Part shown: positions 24,074 through 35,338 of the stretch, piece after piece
Layout of the letters: every line of letters begins with the position of its first letter
Position numbering within the stretch: the stretch's first letter is position 1
Source of the DNA: Gavia stellata
Lineage: Eukaryota; Chordata; Aves; Gaviiformes; Gaviidae
Reading direction: 5' to 3'
Assembly: GCF_030936135.1 (NCBI RefSeq)
Contig: NC_082596.1
Span: 16,840,155-16,904,154, forward strand
Length of the DNA stretch: 64,000 nt
Notes under the pieces: generated by a model
Told to the model about the DNA's origin: nothing
Databases searched by the model: none
Seen by the model: only the letters and a program-made list of their open reading frames with translations
Made by a program: the position numbers and the translations under genes

Positions 24074-24127
24074 TTTGATAATTTTCCTCATTAATGAATG
24101 AATTAAACAATTAAGAATTTTGAGTTT
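24074..24127 (+). repeat. 54-bp direct repeat, copy B
   Basis: Exact duplicate of 23599-23652. It is followed by TGAATTTTGAC, where copy A continues CAGGGAG. The absence of any divergence in neutral-looking DNA implies a recent duplication, conserved constraint on both copies, or an assembly join. Confidence 0.95.
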
Positions 24128-24344
24128 TGAATTTTGACTCCACTGCTGTAACAGAATTGCAGCATTGCTTTTGTTTAGTTTCTTCTTCTTTATGTTGGGG
24201 AGGAGTGTCTACTTAAGAAAATATAACTGTGAGGGCAAAGCAAGGGACTAGGTTTTGCTGGGATCAGAATGAAATAGGGGAATAAATACAAGAAGCTGTC
24301 ACTTCTGATAGCACACAGAAATATGGATATTGATTTCTAGGGGG

Positions 24345-24380
24345 TGTATATGTGTATGTGTGTGTATATATATATATATT
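24345..24380. repeat. TG/TA microsatellite
   Basis: Alternating TGTATATG and TATATA units. Confidence 0.8.
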
Positions 24381-25838
24381 CCCCTTTCTCGTTCTTTCTC
24401 CTTTATTTTTCCTCTTTTTGGGGCAGGTCAGAGAGAGCAGGAGGTTGAAGACAATTACATACCCAGTGAAGGAGTTTAGTGCCTGTACATACAGATACGA
24501 TATGTAACTGAAAAATCTGAAAGTCAAGCCAAGACTTGAGCAGAGTGCACGAATCCAAACAGTTCTGCAAATGTGTAGGCTTCTTCCAAATTTGGCTGGC
24601 TGAAAGCTGAAACAGCTTCAGTTTATACTGTCTTCTCAAGTGCTTCTCCCAACCTCTTTGTGTGGAAGCCAGTGTCTTCAGTTCTCATTGCCTGATGACT
24701 CCCAAGGAGGCTTTGTTATGCGTGAAAAATGGCTTTTGAGTGTAATAATATTAAGATGACCTTGTGTTACCTTTCACGTACGTGCTGTCCTAATAGGATG
24801 CATTATTTTGAATTGTGGCAGGGTAGTCAGGGAAATGCCAACCCAATAATTGGTAATCAATTACATTCCAGTGCTGCAAAGATTGTGTGTGTGTCCCCAC
24901 TGCAAGAGGTTAACACAAATAGTGTGAGAACACTTAGTTCTATTTTATCCTCTTGTGATGCAGAGAAGGATGTATTAGCATGGGACACAAATTCGCTATG
25001 TAGGCCACTAAGCAGGATTAGCACAAGTTACAGAAATGATGTGATTTACAGTCCGTTGTCTAAAATGCTAGTACTAATAATATGTTTTCCAGTATTCAGA
25101 AATAAAATCAATTAGCAATGAACAGCAGCTGGGATCATTGTCACTCACAGTTTCTAACTGGTGTCCACAGAGTGCCTGCAAAATAGGTTTGTTAATCTGT
25201 AGGCTCTGTGAATGGACAGCTCGGAGTAACGGATGAATTTACTCATTAGAGCCACTTAAGGTAAAGCATTTTGGCCAGTTTTCTGCACATGCATAGAACA
25301 AACATAAGTATCTAATTAAATGAGCAAAACCAGATCACCTTGCAACTTATGTAATCGCACAGCAAGCTGCTGTTATTTTCTGTTTACCGTAATTCCATCA
25401 GTGCTTTCTTTAACTTGTCTTTCAACACCATTGAGACTTTGAACATTGAAATAATGTAGTGGATGGAGACCTGAAGTGCCAGATGCTGTGGAGCAGGCCC
25501 AAATCCCACTGTTGTCAGTGGATCAGGCTCAGCACGGCTTTGTCTCCAGCTCTTGCTCGCCATAAAATGAATAAAATGAGATATCTTCTGCAGTACAGAA
25601 GATCTGTTAAAACATCCCTCTTCCAAAGAACCTTTTCAAAACCAAACTCATAACTTGACACCAGAACTTGGAGCCCCAGTTTAAGTGAAAATGTTATTAT
25701 TACAGCTAAGTCCTAGCTATTTGGCTGCCCGACTCCCCATTGCCTAATGAGATATGTTTCCTAAATAAACAGAAAGCAATTTTCAGTTTATTTAAGAAAA
25801 AATTTTAACCAGCGCATGGGAATTGTGCTTTCTTTAAC

Positions 25839-25856
25839 AAAAAAAAAAAAAAAAAA
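25839..25856. repeat. A18 homopolymer
   Basis: Uninterrupted run of 18 A. No retroposed body could be recognised just upstream. Confidence 0.85.
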
Positions 25857-27494
25857 GAATTGGAGGCCAAATAGCAGCAGCTCATTAAATCATGGTTTAG
25901 CAACTCATTGACTCACTATACATGTTCAATTCTGATGGGATACAAAGGATAGCATCTCATTCTCTGAGCTAAATGGCTAAAAGGCATTTATATTATATGC
26001 ATTTAAAAATGTTTACATTTCGTGCTCTCTGTATGTCTGAGTCTTTCCGTATGGTGTGATACTGAATGAGCAGTGATCACATGTTTTCTCTGTGGCACAG
26101 CTGTTGAGGAGAAGAAAAATAATTACACCATTTGCCTAATGCATTACAACTGAATCCTGCAGAAATGTAGTAATACACTTACTGGTTGAGAGAATGGAAA
26201 TCAAACCCTGTGTGGAAATTTTATATTCCCTGTAAGGCATCTCTTGGGTGTAAAAATTGAGAACGTGGCACAAGGAAGCTTCCACCCATGTCCTTGATGT
26301 AGCGGTGTAGACTGGATGAGGGCAAAGGAGTAGGTATGTCTGTGGATTTCGGGTGTAAAGAGGAATTAGCTTCGGGATGCTGTACGCTATTTACGGTTCA
26401 GGAAAAGAAGTAGAGCGATGGTGACATTTTTGTCAGGAGGTTCTTTCTTTGGCCTTCAAACCAGTTGTACAGGAGCAGCAAATCTCCCCCTGATGTCACG
26501 GGCAGGTGTGGTGCACTCCTGGGAAGGGCAGGCCTGCCTGCTATGAGAACACAGGGTTTAATAACATAAGCCCTGGAAGCCTTGTTTCCTTCCTGCAGAC
26601 CATTTTGCTCAGAGACCATGAGAACAGTTAAGTAGACCTACCTTTTTTTTTTCCTTAATTAGTGATGTCATGGACTTGGGTGTGGTAGGTTTCTTTGCAA
26701 CATGCCATTTTTCTACTGTAGTTTTTCCATCCTTCTTTTACTAAATTGAGCTCTGTGCATGAGAGGAACAGAAGATTTCCTTGGAGAATGTCTGCACTGA
26801 GTAATCTTTGAGAAAACTGCCTTTTGTTTCAGACATCAGCCCCTATGGTTGTGTTAAAAGGCGTCCTGGCAGATACTGGATACTCCTGTAGGAATGGTCT
26901 TTATAAGAATTGGTCATACTCTGACCCAGCAAACTGAATTTGTTATTTCAAATTTCATTTTTGTTTGCTCATATTTAGAAAAGAATTCTCTTGGACTGTT
27001 AAGCATGAATAGGATTAAAACATGTAAGTGTATTGAAAGAAAAAGACTGAGGCCCCATTCTGTTGTTCCACACTTGGTATAGACTCCCAGCAAAGTCTCC
27101 TGTCAGAGAGTTCAGAGATACGAGAACTGATTATTGGATCTTCTATCAATGACATGATTTAGTGAAGGAAGGAATAGTCCTATCAGAGAACGCTGAGTTA
27201 AGATCATGTTGTGTACGTGTGCCTCAGTTTCCCAAAATAAATATATTTATTATTCATATGGAATATATATATTTAGCTATGTGAAACATTTGAAAATCTT
27301 CAGCAACAAATGCTAAATACGTGAGGGTATACGTATGATATCTTACTACAGTAGTACAAATGAAAATGGTGGTGATGATTAATGAAAGAGGCTTATGAAT
27401 CAATTGCTCTCAATTTATCTTTTTTTTTTTCTCCTTCCTTGCTATTTGAATAAATCTACAGTGCAGCTAAAATGACCTTATTCTTTATTCACAG

Positions 27495-28624
27495 GTTACT
27501 TTAGGTGGAACCTTTATTGGAATTGGGCGGAAAACTCCAGATTGCCAAGGCAACACCAAGTACTTCCGCTGCAAATTCTGCAATTTCACCTACATGGGCA
27601 ACTCCTCCACTGAACTAGAGCAACACTTCTTACAGACTCACCCAAACAAAATGAAAGCAGCCCTTCCCTCCTCTGATTCTGGTAAAACTTCAGAGAAAAA
27701 CTCCAATAAATCCAGTCCTACTCTTCGACCATGTGATTCTGGAGACTTGGGGAAGTGGCAAGACAGAATCACTGTAAAAGCAGGAGATGATACACCAGTT
27801 GGATATTCGGTGCCCATCAAGCCAATAGATTCCTCTAGACAAAATGGTACCGATACAACCAGTTACTACTGGTGTAAATTTTGCAGTTTCAGCTGTGAAT
27901 CGTCCAGCTCATTGAAACTATTAGAACATTACAGCAAACAGCATGGGGGAAGCCAGGCAGGAAGCCTTCACCCAGATCTGAATGATAAGCTTTCTAGGGG
28001 ATCTGTCATTAACCAGAATGATCTAGCCAAAAATGCAGATGGGGAGTTAGTGACAAAGACAGAAAAGGGTGCGAGTGTGGCAAAAAAGAAAGACTTGACT
28101 AGCAAAGGAGCAGAGGACAGCATGGTGACAAGCTACAACTGTCAGTTCTGTGACTTTAGGTACTCAAAGAGCCATGGCCCAGATGTAATAGTGGTGGGCC
28201 CACTTCTCCGTCACTATCAGCAGCTACACAACATTCATAAATGTACCATTAAGCACTGTCAGTTCTGTCCCCGAGGCCTCTGCAGCCCAGAAAAGCACCT
28301 TGGAGAAATTACTTATCCATTTGCTTGCAGAAAAAGTAATTGTTCCCACTGTGCTCTCTTGCTTTTGCACCTGTCTCCAGGGGTGACAGGAAGCTCTAGA
28401 GTCAAACACCAGTGCCATCAGTGCTCATTCTCCACTCCCGACGTGGACGTTCTCCTGCTCCACTATGAGAATGCACACGAAGCCCAAGCGTCTGATGTCA
28501 AACCAGAAACAAACGCCCTGCCAGGGGCAGAGGGGCCGCTGATGCTCAAGGAGAACAAAGAACACTCATGTACCAAATGTGACTTTACCACCCAGGTGGA
28601 AGAAGAGATTTCCCGACACTACAG
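27495..28624 (+). CDS. TRPS1: TRPS1 coding exon, residues 310-686 (central zinc-finger block)
   Basis: The exon opens [19 protein letters not shown] directly after an AG acceptor, in phase 0 with the previous exon. It carries finger 2 (Cys335, Cys338, His353, His358), a finger-like CKFC unit (Cys436, Cys439, His454, His459), a long-loop unit with Cys525, Cys528, His549 and His554, and a Cys-rich segment with CTIKHCQFC and CRKSNCSHC. It then has the finger at Cys616, Cys619, His632, His637 and most of the next one (Cys668, Cys671, His684). The donor after TACAG (GT at 28625) is phase 2 and splits Arg686. The last histidine of that finger, His689, is in the next exon. The spacing agrees with the C2H2 positions I recall for human TRPS1, without net insertion or deletion. 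Confidence 0.97.
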
Positions 28625-29781
28625 GTACAGTAAAGTTTCAAATGATTAATGGTAGGAACCCAAACAAACAGCCCTCCCTTAGTGCCTTAATTAAATGTCA
28701 CCGTTCCCCAAACATTTGAGGAAACTGGAAATCAAAATATGAATGCGTATAGATATAAATCTTTACAGCCAGGGTCTAATCCAACATCCACTTTGTTTTG
28801 GAAAACCACCAGCTAAGTCGGTGGATTTAATGATACATTTAAACCTGTGCAAAGAAGAGGGAGATTTGGATTTGTGTGCAGATGCTGAAGTGCCAGCATA
28901 TTTGAGGTTTGGTCAACTATTTTCCACCCAGAATCTTTTAGGTGCTATTTTAGTTTAGGCTTTTTACCAGAAAGCTGGCATCTTCATTCAGTAGGGGAAC
29001 ACAAATGGCTTTACTTTCCAAGATAGACTATGAATCCTTTCATGCTCCGTAACAGTGCTTCAATGTACTACCTTTTTGTAGTATTTTCCATTCCCAAGTC
29101 CAGCAACGCAATAATTAGTTTAAGAGCATTCCACTGCTGTTTTGGTGTTGGTTTCACACTGGGAGCAGACACTCTTTTGTCTGTTGATGTCATCCCCCAA
29201 GATCCTTTTGCAGATGCTTATTTTCGTGTTGCTGGTTTACAGTGTCGTTCCATTTATTTTAAATGCTAATGTTCCCGTTTGGAGGTGGACGCAGCCAGTC
29301 TCCTGACTCAGTCTGACACAATGTCATAGTGGCAGCCAACTCCCTGCTAAACTTCTTGGGTCAGTTCCTGGGCTGTTGTAAACTGGCAGTCCAGTTTACA
29401 TCGGAGGAGGAGCTGGCTCTTAGGCTTTGTAAAGAGCAACAGTTATGTGCCGCTGCAAAAGCGATGTTAAATATTAGAAAATCATGCTGAATATGTTAAT
29501 AGTTAAGGCTAATGCGTCAACAACAACGGAAGACTCAGTATCTATCTCATCTAAAAGATCTTTGCATGGAAGCCAGCTAGAATGAAGACAAAAGAAGATA
29601 CATTTTCAAAGCTAAAGCTTTGTTAAAAGCTCAAGAAACTGTGCCACGTTTAATAGATTCCAAGACATCCAAAATTAACAAAGGCAGACTGGGGCATGAT
29701 ACTTTAACAGAGATTAAAGCTGGGGGCATCCAAATGTTGCCCAACAGAGGGCTGCATTGGCAATGTATCAGGAGTCTATTT

Positions 29782-29803
29782 AAAAAAAAAAAAAAAAAAA
29801 AAA
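29782..29803. repeat. A22 homopolymer
   Basis: Uninterrupted run of 22 A, about 90 bp before a SINE-like tail. The two do not obviously belong to one insertion. Confidence 0.85.
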
Positions 29804-29894
29804 GAGCAGATTGCTCATCTTTAATTTGGAGCTAGGGCCCACGGAGGATTCAGGTCCCAGCATGTAGTGCCCCATTTTTGATCCAAGTGGGCCT

Positions 29895-29981
29895 GAGGGA
29901 TGTTGTGCGGATTAATTAGTTAATGTTTGTAAACTGCTTTGAAGATGAAAAGTGGTATCTAAGCTCCAAGCATTATTATAG
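29895..29981 (+). repeat. Decayed SINE/CR1-type 3' tail
   Basis: The segment reads 'gatgttgtgcggattaattagttaatgtttgtaaactgctttgaagatgaaaagtggtatctaagctccaagcattattata'. It matches the widespread vertebrate tail 'gttgtgaggattaa...taaagcgctttgaagatgaaaagcgctatataagtgcaagtattatta'. It is in the sense orientation relative to TRPS1. Confidence 0.55.
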
Positions 29982-32294
29982 CAGCTTTGAGCCATGCTGT
30001 AGAACTCCATAGGCAGCACTTTGTCCGCTGCTGGGGCATGGCACGATCTTTTTTTAGTGGTTAAATAACTGGAAGATTGAAATGGCTCCTTGTCTGAAAA
30101 AAACAGTTTTATTTTGCTGCAGCTGGTAATTTAAGTTTTAACGAGCACGCCTAGTTAAAATCCTTTTTCCCAAGGAAAGGAGAAGCCATGACTTTCAAAA
30201 TTAAGTGCTAAGTCTGAGACGGGGTAGCAGTAGCTTCTCCTTTGGAGGGCTCAGCACCCTGCGGCTCTGGCAGTTGTCACAGGGAACTGCACTTTGGAAA
30301 ATCAAGATACACACTTAAGCGTTCGAATCTCAACTCGTTTGTCTAAAATTAGGCTATTCTGTTTAAGACACTCGGACAATGTATTTTGGTAAGCCTTCAG
30401 TCTATGACATTATCGAGTACTCTGAGGATGTTGTGTAATTAAAGTGAAGTACAACATCCCCCCAACTGCCAACTTCTTCCCTTTCTCCTGCCCTCCCCCC
30501 TTTTTAATTTGAGTTTTGTTTCTTTTCTACCTGTACTGCTGCTGTTTTGCCCCACTGTGCATCTTCTTTGAAATCACAGAGGTTAGTTCAGTTTGCGGTA
30601 GGTGCTCTGTAATGGCAAACACCAGCAGGTTTTATTGCTTTTCTATGCATAACCTAGTTTTCACTCTATCAAACTAAAACAAATGGAGAGAGTTTTCGGG
30701 CATTATAGCTTCTATTTTTATTATTATTATCAGGCCATTTTTTTTTAATAAAAGTTTTGCATGTATCAGATATGTATTTTCTTCCCCTTTCTGTATTTTA
30801 TGAACTAAAGATACAGAGTAGTTCAGATTTAAAAAAGCAGAACATCTATAGAATAGTAGTGTGAGGGAGTTATGTGAAACACAGAAACATGCTGACGTGG
30901 AGTCAGCTCACATCCTAGCTGGCCTTCTCTGTGCCTTCATCAGAGTTTATCTCAATAAAACTGTTATGCCACACATTATGTACTTCTAATGTCTTTAAAA
31001 TGCTATACATGCACATATATCTAAAATCTGTCCTTTTCTATAATAAGGAGCTGAATGGATTCTAATGGTAAGCATAATACTAAGCATTAATGTGGTGGCA
31101 GAACGTGTTCTGCCGTTCACATATTTAAGTTTACCCTTGATAATCTGTGAGTATCAGAGCTGGCTTTAGATACTATTTACATATTTTGGTTCATTTATTT
31201 TTTGTCTGCATTTTTGATTATTTTCATTTTTGAGTCATATGCCTGAACAGCATGCCTAATTTATTTTCTTTTTTGTTTTGTTTCCTTTTGGCTCTACATC
31301 TACAATTTCACTATGTCTGCTAGCTAAAAAATTTTCTATGTATGTCCCAATATTATTCCTTTGCAGCCATGTATTTGCAACAGTGTTAGAATTTGCAAAA
31401 GTGGTTCTTTCAAAGTTTTCTGTCTACAGAAACGTATGCTTACACTTAATGCTCATTCAGTATTTCTTGACATGATTATCTGAGAGCTGTTCACTTAAAT
31501 GTGAAGTTAATGAATCACATTGCACTTGAGTTTACTTGTATTTAAACCTCACTAAAATGTGCTTACTCAAATAAATCCCCAGAAGGTTTACTGGCCTCCA
31601 TTTTCTGCTACTACTAATTTTCCATTATACCTCTGAGGAATCAGGTACTCTGCATGTTCATTGCAAAGCTTAGTTTTTCCTCAAAAGTGTCCGGTATTCT
31701 GAGGAGCTAAAGGATGCCAACACCTGTAATTTAGATAAAAATCATACTGAGTATTTGGGGAAATTTTGCGTGTTGGATCACTTAGTCTAGAGATTATTTT
31801 CCTGCTTGCTCCAAAATAATTATTTTTTAAATTTAAATTTTTTTCTTAAACATGAAAGAAGCTTCTTGCAGAAGTGTGGTGTTTTTTTTTTTTTTATCTT
31901 ACTAAAAGATGTGGGAAAACAATGCATTTTCTTATCTTTGCAAAAATCAGAATTTTTCATGTAAATCTTCATTTGTCAAAAAAGACTTTGACAGAAGGCA
32001 TTTGATCAGTGCTAGTAGTAATTAAAAATGCTATGCTGAAAAATGCTCTAAACTCTTTTTAAAAAAAGATAGGGTAGTGATTCATTAAACAACTGCAAAA
32101 TATAAAAAGAAAATAGAGATACTCAAATGAAATACAAGCTTTCGCAATGGTATAAAATAATTTTTCTAATAAACAAATTATTCTGAAAATGTGGGTGACA
32201 GCAGTTATGTAGGGTTCTCTTTTGAAATTCATTTTGAGTTAATTTCAAATTAACTAATTCCTTACCTCTTAAAGATAAATGGGGTAGAGGGTAA

Positions 32295-32420
32295 AAGGCA
32301 AAAGGGTGCTCGGGGCTCGCGCCTCCCCAGCACCAGGGCCCCACGCTGGGGACAGGGGTGTCGGGGCTGCCCCCTCGCATAGTCAGGCAGCAGAAGCCGG
32401 AGCAGGGTCTTCGGCATGCA
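32295..32420 (+). other. GC-rich islet with G-quadruplex motif
   Basis: A block of about 125 bp with roughly eight CpGs lies between AT-rich flanks. G runs at 32336-32338, 32348-32351, 32355-32358 and 32363-32366 could form an intramolecular quadruplex. Open frames on both strands here are a by-product of base composition. No promoter element can be identified. Confidence 0.45.
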
Positions 32421-34349
32421 GATTACGGAAACATGGAGCCCTTGGGACACTCCCCAGAGAAGCCAACCGAGGGCAAAAGTGTAAATTGAGGCCCACCACC
32501 TCCTGGTTTTTCGGCAGAGCAGGAGCCTTCACTCATTGAACAATAGCAGCAGCTGCGAGGACCTTCTCCATCCTCCTGACACCTTAATTCACGGCTCTGA
32601 ACTTGTTTGCTCATGCCAGTGGCTTTTGCTCTTCTTTCATCTCAGCCTTGCTCTCTGCTCTGCCTGTTCTCCTCTGCTTTCTGACCCTCCGCTGAATTCT
32701 CTCACTTGCTTTGCTTGCTGTCTTTCCTTCTGAATATTTTCCACTCCCCACAAGCCTGAGTGCAGCACCCATTCCAAAAGTAAACTTTCTTATAAGCCTG
32801 TTTCTTTATGAGAAATACTAGTAATTATTATATTCATAATGAAATTCAAAACATGCAAAAGAATGGAAGTGATACAAGAGCCGTACCTTCATCCAGAATA
32901 TTTTCTATGCCCTAGAGCCTAGGAATGTCTTCAGGTAATTTAAAAAAAGAAATTACTTGTTTAGTAGAGGTTGCTGTTTTGTAATACTTCAGGCTAGTTA
33001 GAAGTATGTCAACAAGACTTAATTAACAACCGGCTAGTGTCAGGAGTATCACAGCCTATTAGAAAGCTCAAGTAAAGAACATTAAATCTATCAAAAAAAC
33101 CCCATCTAATCTCTCCAACGTCAAGATTTTGCAAGGGAAAATCCTTCTATCTTACAGCACCCAATTCAAGTAAATTTCAGTACAAATAAATAATGATAGG
33201 ATTTTATTAAGTTGTCAGAATGTAACATTGCAGCAAAGGTTTGGCCTGAATTCCTTGACATTTAATCTTGGGATTGGGCCATAAATGTTTTAATGTCCAC
33301 AAATAATCAGGTCTTTGATTTATTTTGTAGTGAAAATAATAGTGCTAAGTGAATCAAGGGATGGGATGACATTGCCATGCCAAAGCCACATTGAGGATCA
33401 CGCCAGTTTATGGCTTGAACCTGCTGTTAGTTTGCCTGAGTGGTGTATAAGCAAGATCACAAAAGGGAGAATGCTGTTTCCTTCCTCATTTACATCTCTT
33501 TCTTCCATACTGAGATTTTCCTCAAACATCTCGCCTTTGATCAGCTGTATACCAATATGCTGTATTGCACCTGATGAATTCAGAGTTTCAGATGGTATAA
33601 CCGTGATTTAGCTGTGAAGTGTAACTTTCAAGTAATGCATAGGAGTGCTGATAGTGTACTTTGCAAATTGGAATTTTTAAAATTTTGTTGCTTAGCTTTG
33701 AGGAGCTTTGTGCACAAATCTAGGTGTAACTTGGGCCTTTAGAAACATGGGGTGGGTTTGAATTCTAGTATAAAAAGAAATCAAACATTGCCAACTTGTT
33801 TCCTTGATTGCTATCAGGGTGGGGTGAAAACAGTCAGAGATGAAAACATTTTCTTTTTATGCCTTGTTCTGAGAAAGAATAAGTTTCCAACTTTCAAAAG
33901 TTCTCTAATAGCTGATGATAGTTATCACAGTAAGACTGTGACTTATATTGGACAGTTCCAAACGTTAACTTACTCTTCGGAGCTTGGGGATAGAATAATA
34001 TACAGGACAAACCCATGCGAAGTATGACGATATTTAAAGTCGATGGCAGAGATTACTTTTTAATGCATACTAGAAAAGTATATGTCCTGAAAAAAAAAGC
34101 CTGTTGGGTTACTATCTACCTGAATCAGTCCTCATCTTTTCCACATCACAGTGCCTGTCAGAGTCTCACAGAAAAAGGAAGGAATGCTTATATGACTCTC
34201 TTTGAATCAATTATAAGTAATTTAAATGAACAAACCTTTAACGTAATAAAGGTGATTTTAGCTGGGCCTCAGCCATGTACTTACAACTGCATCTAATATT
34301 TGGCATTTGTTTGTGGCCTCAGAAGTGTGGTACCACTCCTGTGGTGTGT

Positions 34350-34735
34350 ACTGCTCCTGATCAAAAACATTTAGCCAGCGTGGAAGGGGGAAAAAAAAAG
34401 ACAAGTTAAGTTAGGCAGAAAAAGATCAGCTGTTTGGAGGTGTGATATCTGTAGAGGAGAGCCAAGTTAGGAAAGGGGGTTAGCTATTGAAATAGCCAAG
34501 TTAAACAAGAGACACTTAGGGCTAAGTAGCCTCCCAAAGGATTGATAAACTTTCACATGGGGAGTGTATGCGGTTGAGCCATTAGCCCCAAATGGTGTCT
34601 TGTTTAACTTGGCTTTTAAGATAACTAGCCCCTGTCTAACTTGGACTTCCCTGATGGTGTCCCACCTTTACAGGGCTGACCCTCTTTATAACTTGGCTTT
34701 TTGTATTTGTAAAACGGTTTTGATCAGATAGCACT
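34350..34735. mobile_element. Large inverted-repeat element, MITE-like, internally periodic
   Basis: The left half (34350-34525) and right half (34582-34735) are reverse complements over most of their length around a centre near 34550. GATCAAAA (34359) pairs with TTTTGATC (34718). The motif (G)CCAAGTTA or ACAAGTTA occurs at 34401, 34461 and 34495. Its complement TAACTTGG(C) occurs at 34604, 34636 and 34688, mirror-placed. The innermost arms, AGCCAAGTTAAACAAGA (34494-34510) and TCTTGTTTAACTTGGCT, match almost exactly. There is no transposase frame, so it is non-autonomous if it is a transposon. Target-site duplications could not be fixed. I do not recognise the family. Confidence 0.75.
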
Positions 34736-34869
34736 CTCTCTTTTTTTTTTGTTTCAGAAGAGAATTAAGCTTGGTTTAGAAAAGAATTAAGTTGCAGGAG
34801 AGAATATATTAGTGTCGCATTGAGAGACAAGCTGATTTTAATAAAACACAATTGTAGAATGAAGAAAAA

Positions 34870-34945
34870 GGAACACAGCCAGAACAGGATTTTAACCCAC
34901 AGCTTGCTCTCCCACAAGTAGATTCTGTTGCCATAAGGCTACATG
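34870..34945 (-). repeat. Decayed tRNA-derived SINE fragment, antisense
   Basis: The plus strand reads 'ggaacacagccagaacaggattttaacccacagcttgctctcccacaagtagattctgttgccataaggctaca'. It resembles the antisense 'cagagccaggattcgaacccaggtctcc...accactaggcta' tRNA-like head of old SINEs. Confidence 0.4.
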
Positions 34946-35263
34946 GAGAATAGCTGACTCTATTTTTTGCATAACTGAACGAGCCCATCTAGTCCCTTAA
35001 AATGAATATAAATACAGAAAATGACAAAAAGAAAACTGATATTGCACAAGGGCTAAAAAGCTTGAATCTGAATGTGTACTCATGTCTGTGCGCTGACACA
35101 ACTGCAAGAAAATCAGACAATGTAAATAACATATGGTTTGTTTTTCCAACAAAAGGAAAGAAGGAAGACAAGGGGGTTTAATAAGTTTGGCAAGTTGTCC
35201 CTTCTAAACTATCATACTCTAAAAGGGACATTTTGTGTATCATTCCAGTTCTACAGATGCACC

Positions 35264-35338
35264 GAGAGCCAAATCCTGCTTTTACTGAAGTCAATGGGAG
35301 TTTTGCCATCGACTTCACTGAGACTAAGATTTGGCCTC
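35264..35338. repeat. Palindromic repeat (MITE-like), copy 3, best preserved
   Basis: The left arm GAGAGCCAAATCCTGCTTTT then ACTGAAGTCAATGGGAG pairs with TTGCCATCGACTTCACTGAG then ACTAAGATTTGGCCTC. About four fifths of positions are complementary across a few-base centre. The 'tgaagtcaatgggagttttgcca' core is a signature of very abundant short palindromic repeats in turtles, crocodilians and, as relics, birds. Confidence 0.6.

Larger units (their letters stand above)
15802..27494 (+). other. TRPS1 intron (phase 0), about 11.7 kb
   Basis: No gene is supported in this intron. It contains possible conserved noncoding blocks (16060-16290 and about 24.74-25.9 kb), a C-rich/G-quadruplex motif at 18647-18668, a tRNA-like composite repeat at 19535-19690, a palindromic repeat copy at 22081-22156, an exact 54-bp direct repeat pair (23599 and 24074), a decayed SINE near 23.8-23.9 kb, TA/TG microsatellites at 21439-21540 and 24345-24380, and an A18 run at 25839. 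The acceptor is TTCTTTATTCACAG at 27481-27494. Confidence 0.85.

Noticed and set aside
34401..34697. CRISPR-like or satellite array from repeated CCAAGTTA
   Set aside because: The motif copies are mirror-placed on opposite strands with unequal spacing. They are arms of one inverted repeat, not a direct array, and the genome is eukaryotic.
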